Of a stretch of 64,000 nt of DNA, positions 57,201 through 63,200 are shown piece after piece. A program made the position numbers and the translations under genes. Source of the stretch: Flectonema sp. DT1601 (lineage: Eukaryota > Euglenozoa > Diplonemea > Diplonemida > Diplonemidae); contig OZ025849.1 of the NCBI GenBank assembly GCA_964019425.1, positions 620,001-684,000 on the forward strand, read 5' to 3'. Numbering within the stretch: position 1 is the first letter of the stretch; each line of letters starts with the position of its first letter. The notes under the pieces were generated by a model. It made no database searches. It had not been told where the DNA came from and saw only the letters and a program-made list of their open reading frames with translations.

Positions 57201-60200
57201 ATCAACAGCTGCGTGAACAGCAACTACGGGGAGTGTCCGACTCTGGACATCGTGGCGATCGTCGACGGTTCGGGATCGATGTCGCAGTCGTTCGGACGTC
57301 ACCCTCACGGATACTACGGACTGGTGTCAATCTTGAAGGACTGGGTGAAGAACCTTCCTCTGTCCGGGGAGCTCGCGAACATTGGTGCGGCGTCGACGCT
57401 GACTCAGAAGACGAGAGTTGGGTTCGTTCAGTTCTCGGGTCACCCGCAATACAGCGATCCTGCGACTGGTGTGTGGAGCGGTCCGATCGTGAACGACGTT
57501 GCGACGACGCCGATGGGAACTGGAGCCGGGGGAAGGATCTCGGGATCCATCACCGAGTTGAACGGAGACCTGGCGTGGCACCAGTCGAACTACCTGGATG
57601 CCGGTACCTACATCGCGAACGCGTTGATTACCGCGAATGACATGTTCTCGAAGCAGTCGCCGCAGGACAGCCGTACCAAGGTTTTGATCATCTTCACCGA
57701 CGGAGTGATCTCTGACATCGACAAGACGTCGACTCCGAAGTCTTCACTGGAAGGGAAGGGAGTTATGATCTTCGGTATAATGATCCGCAGAGGTGATATT
57801 CCATCAAGCGTTGACCTGACGGCTGAGGAGACGCTGAAGAAGATTGCTTCGGAACCGAACCGAGTGTACAACCTCCAAATTGATGACATTCCGGACGTTC
57901 TGTCGAAGGTGTGCGACCCTACCGACAAATGGGGAGCTGAGATTGCGAAGGTTCCAAAGTCGCAGACGGGAGTGCACTTGCCTTGTCAGTTCTACGTTGA
58001 GAAGAAGCCTTGTGATGTGGACCATGGATGTCTGTGGTCGGATGTGCTGTCTTCGTGTACCGACAGTGTGTGCATCGGGTACTGCAGCGAGCAGGATTGC
58101 GTTGCGGACACGGCGAACCATTGCAAGTGGGAAAACGACGAGTGTGTGAAGTTCAAGCCTTGCTCGTACACGCAGAAGGTGCAGTGCGAACAAGACACCG
58201 AGTGCCGATTCAACGACACGTCGAACGAGTGCGGTGAGAAGCCTTGCACGCACAGCGACGAGAACAGCTGCGTTGCGGAGACGACGTACGAGTGCGAGTG
58301 GGTGCCGGGTACCCAGGAGTGCATTGAGAAGCCTTGCGTGCAGCTGACGGACTCGGGGAGCTGCGCGGCGGACGCGCAGTGCGAGTGGGACTCGGCGTGC
58401 GACAAGGATGTGTGCATCAAGAAGGTGTGCCAGCACGTGGCGATGGACCAGTGTGAACTGGACACGCTCTGCGCGTGGGTGGGGAGCGCGTGCCAGCGCA
58501 GGACTTGTGGAAACCTCGTCGACGAGAAGTGCTGCGTTGAGGACGAGCAATGCTTCTGGGACGTGTCTGCCGCACCGGGAGTTTGCAGAAAGGAGCCGTG
58601 TTTGGAGTACAACTCGACGAACTGCAACGACCAACGGGAGTGCCGTCTGGACACTTCCAACAACTGCAAGCCGAAGGACTGCGTGAACTACGACCAGTGC
58701 TCTTGCGAGGGTGACGCCGACTGCTTCTGGATCGCGGCGGCCCAGACTTGCACGTCGTCAGCTTACGGACAGTGCCCGACGATGGACATCGTTTTGCTGA
58801 TCGACGGTGGGGATTCGATGAAGAAGGCGTTCGGGCGTCACCCGTTTGGATTCTACGGGTTGACGAACGTGTTGAGGGACTGGATGATGACTCTTCCGTT
58901 GAACGGGGAGTCGGGATCGGTCGGTAGCAACTCGAGGAGCGGGACGGACCAGGCGAGAGTGGCGATCGTGCAGTTCGCGGGAAGTGAAATCTGGGCGCCC
59001 GGGAACGAGCGTCAGTACCGAGTGTCGCCACCGGGAGTCGGAACTGGTGGGAGACTGTCGGGAATGAGGTCGGAGTTGGTTGCCGACTTGGCTGACCACG
59101 AAGCGAACTTCATGGGGGCGGACGCGGCCCTGCAGCCGATCCCGAGGAAGACGTACTTGCTTGGAGGTCTTGCGAAGGCGGCGTCCCTGTTCAAGAACTC
59201 GCCTGTCGACCGGACGAAGATCCTCATCATCTTCGCTGACAACGCGATGGACGACAAGAGCGCGTACGCAACGGCGCAGTCGGAATTGAACCGGCTGCAA
59301 GTGAACGTCTTCGGGGCGGTTGTGCGTCCGTACGACGTCCGCGGACCAATCGACACCGGTGCCGAAAGCGCGTTGACGACGGTGACGTCGAGCGTGCAGT
59401 CGGAGCACACGGTCAACAAGCAATTGGACGAGTTGGCTGCGGTGCTCGAAGGTTTGTGCGATCCAAGCACCCCGTGGGGCAAATACATCGCCAAGAAGGA
59501 TGGTGGTGGTAGACAGCCGTGCCCGAACCACAAGGACAAGACTGTCTGCAACAAGGACTCCGGATGTGCTTGGCATGACCAGACCCTGAGCTGTGGTGAC
59601 ACGCCGTGTTTGACCCACTGCGCGGAGGCAAACTGCACTGCGGACACCATCAACACGTGTGTCTGGAATTCAACAGTTGGTTGCGAGAAGGAGAAGACTT
59701 GCGACCACACCAACCCGGACGACTGCAGAGTCGACGACAAGTGTCAGTACGACGACGTCAGCAAGAGCTGCGTCGCCAAGAAGTGTGACCACGAGGCGGA
59801 GCAGGGTTGCCTTGCGGACCCTGACGTGTGTGTGTGGAACAACCTGAACAAGGTTTGCGGTGAGAAGCCTTGCAACATCCACGAGGAGCTTGAGTGCAAC
59901 AATCACATCAACTGCACGTGGAACACGAGTTCGCGGACATGCAACGTCGACAAGTGTCTGTGGACCAGCGTCGACGAGTGCAACACCGATCCGTACTGCG
60001 TGTGGGAAGGTGCAGGTGCAGGTGGTGCGGGAAGTGCTGACCCTTGCGTGCAGAAGAAGTGCACGGAGCACATGACGGAGTTGGAGTGCGAGTTGGAAGC
60101 AGACTGCGACTGGGACACTTCAATCTCACCGGGGATCTGTCTGGAGACGTACTGCAGACGCTACGGAAACGACAGCGGGTCGTGTGACTCCGATGGAAAG

Positions 60201-63200
60201 TGCATGTTCGAGAACTCGACGGATACTTGTGTGGACAAGGATTGTTCGACGTTTGAAGTTTGCAGGTGTCAGAAGGACCCGGAGTGCTTCTGGTCGGCGG
60301 ATGCGTCCCCTGCGAGCTGCAAGGCTGCGCAGTTCGGAGAATGTCCACAACTGGACATCGTTGTGATGATTGACGGGTCGGACTCGATGAATTTGGTGTT
60401 CGGACGTCACCCGTCTGGTTACGTTGGAGTTATCGAGATGTTGCGTTCTTGGGTATATGGACTTCCGCTTTCTGGTGAGAAGGCTGGAGTTCCGTCGACG
60501 AAGAACGGAAACACCAGGGTCGGGTTTGTTCAATTCGGAGGTCTCGCACAGTTCCCAACGCAGAGCGCGAGGAAGGCACCTGCGTCTGTGGGATCGGAGG
60601 GGCGGTTGAGCGGAGACAAGATGCAGGCTTTGGGGGACCTGTCGTGGCACGCGAGCAACATTGTCGGGGGGGAGACGTACATCGCGAGGGGTCTGGACAT
60701 GGCGGCGGACATGTTCATGGCGTCGCCGAAGGATGGCAGGAAGAGGGTTCTGATCATCCTGAACGACGGAAAGATCTTGGACGCGGACTCCCTGACGACA
60801 CCTCGAAGCAGACTGATCCAAAAGAACGTGTACACGATGGGGGTTGTGATCAGAAGGTTCGATGCGCAGTCACCTGTGGACATGGATGCCGAGGGAGCTC
60901 TGAAGAAGTTGACGTTCGACCCGGTTACGAAGCAACCTGCCGACGATATGATTACGAACGTGGTTTTGGATGATTTGATGGCGAAGTTGAACTCCCTGTG
61001 CGACCCGACTCAGTTGTGGGGACAGCGCACCGTCGACCGTGTTGGACAGCAGGTCGGTGTGCACCGTCCGTGTGGAAACTACCAGGACAAGGTGATGTGC
61101 GGGAAGGATGCGGGTTGTGTTTGGAGAGACGTGATCGATGCGTGCGTCGACACTCCGTGCACGCTGCACTGCCAGGAGGGTGAGTGCAACACCGACGTGG
61201 CGAACAAGTGTGTGTTCGATTCCAGCAGCCAGGTTTGCTCGAAGACCGACACCTGCGCTGCGCACGACCAGGCGGCATGCAGCTTGGACGCCGAGTGCAA
61301 GTTCAACACGACCTCGAACGGGTGTGAGGAGAAGCCTTGCAAGCACACCAACGAAGGGTCGTGCGTGGCGGACAAGACGTACGAGTGCGAGTGGGTGCCG
61401 GGTACCCAGGAGTGCATTGAGAAGCCTTGCGTGCAGCTGACGGACTCGGGGAGCTGCGCGGCGGACGCGCAGTGCGAGTGGGACTCGGCGTGCGACAAGG
61501 ATGTGTGCATCAAGAAGGTGTGCCAACACGTGGCGATGGACCAGTGTGAACTGGACACGCTCTGCGCGTGGGTGGGGAGCGCGTGCCAGCGCAGGACTTG
61601 TGGAAACCTCGTCGACGAGAAGTGCTGCGTTGAGGACGAGCAATGCTTCTGGGACGTGTCTGCCGCACCGGGAGTTTGCAGAAAGGAGCCGTGTTTGGAC
61701 TACAGTGCGGATACTTGCAACGACTACAAGAATTGCCTGTACGACAGCGGGTCCTCGAGTTGCCTGCCGAAGGACTGCAGCAAACACGACCAGTGCGGTT
61801 GTGGAAGTGACGCCGACTGCTTCTGGGTGCAGGCAGTTCAATCGTGTATCCCACAGATCTACGGGCAGTGCCCGACGATGGACATCGTTTTGTTGATCGA
61901 CGGTGGTGTGTCGATGAAGAGCACCTTCGGACGTCATCCGGTTGGGTTCTACGCGTTGACGAACGTTCTCAGGGATTGGATGATGACGCTCCCACTGAAC
62001 GGGGAGTCGGCGAACGTTGGGGTGAACTCGGTTCCGGACACGGAGCAGGCGCGTTTGGCGATCGTGCAGTTTGCCGGTAGCACTGTGTTCGACAAGCCTG
62101 GGAACGACGGACAATTCCGAGTGTCATCAGTTGGTACTGGGGGAAGACTCTCTGGAATGAGATCCGAATTGATGGCCGATTTCAAGGACCACGAGGACAA
62201 CTTCATGGGGGCAAACTCAGCTCTGCAGCCAACTCCAACGAAGACCTACTTGTTGGGTGGTTTGAACAAGGCGGTCAGCATCTTCAAGACTTCACCGGTT
62301 GTTCGGATGAAGGTCTTGATCGTGATCACCGATGACGAACTCGATGACAAGGACATGTACCAGACGGCGCGTGCTGAGTTGGCGCAGATGAACGTGCAGA
62401 TCTTCGGAGCGGTCGTGCGTGGATTCGATGCCAGCGGACCATCGGACCAAAATGCCGAGAGCACCCTCCGCAAGGTGACGACCGAGTCGCAGCTTGAGCA
62501 CACGGTGAACGTTCAGATTGATGGTTTGGAGGCGGTGTTGAAGAGCATCTGCGACCCATCGCTGAACTGGGGTAAGGACATTACGAAGTACAAGGTTGTG
62601 AAGGAGAGGCAACCTTGCCAGCTGTACCACGACAAGACCAAGTGTAACAAGGACGCTGGGTGCACCTGGTACGATGACACCCTGAGCTGTGGAGACTCGC
62701 TGTGCCTGACTCACTGCAAGTCGGGCAACTGCACTGCCGACCGGGGGAACCTGTGCGTCTGGAACGCGACGACTGGATGCGAGAAGGAGAAGGTGTGCGA
62801 CTTCAGCGCAGCCGAATGCGCGAACCACCCGGAGTGCGGTTTTGACGGGAAGAACTGCGTTGCGAAGACGTGTGACCACGAAAACGAACAGGGATGCCTG
62901 GCTGATTCAGACACCTGCGTGTGGAACAACTTGCAAAAGTCTTGCGGAGGGGTGCCTTGTGTGTACGACGCGGCTGACGAGTGCAACAAGGACGTGAACT
63001 GCACCTGGAATGCGACGGGACTGAAGTGCGAGGTGGACAGGTGTCGCTGGACGACGAAGGGTGAGTGCGAGTCTGACGTGTTCTGTGAGTGGAAGAACCG
63101 CCGAAACCAGCCGGAGGAGTGTGTGCAGAAGATCTGCGTTGAGCACGCGGACGAAAACTCGTGCAGGAGAGACGAGAACTGCGAGTGGGACACTTCGATC

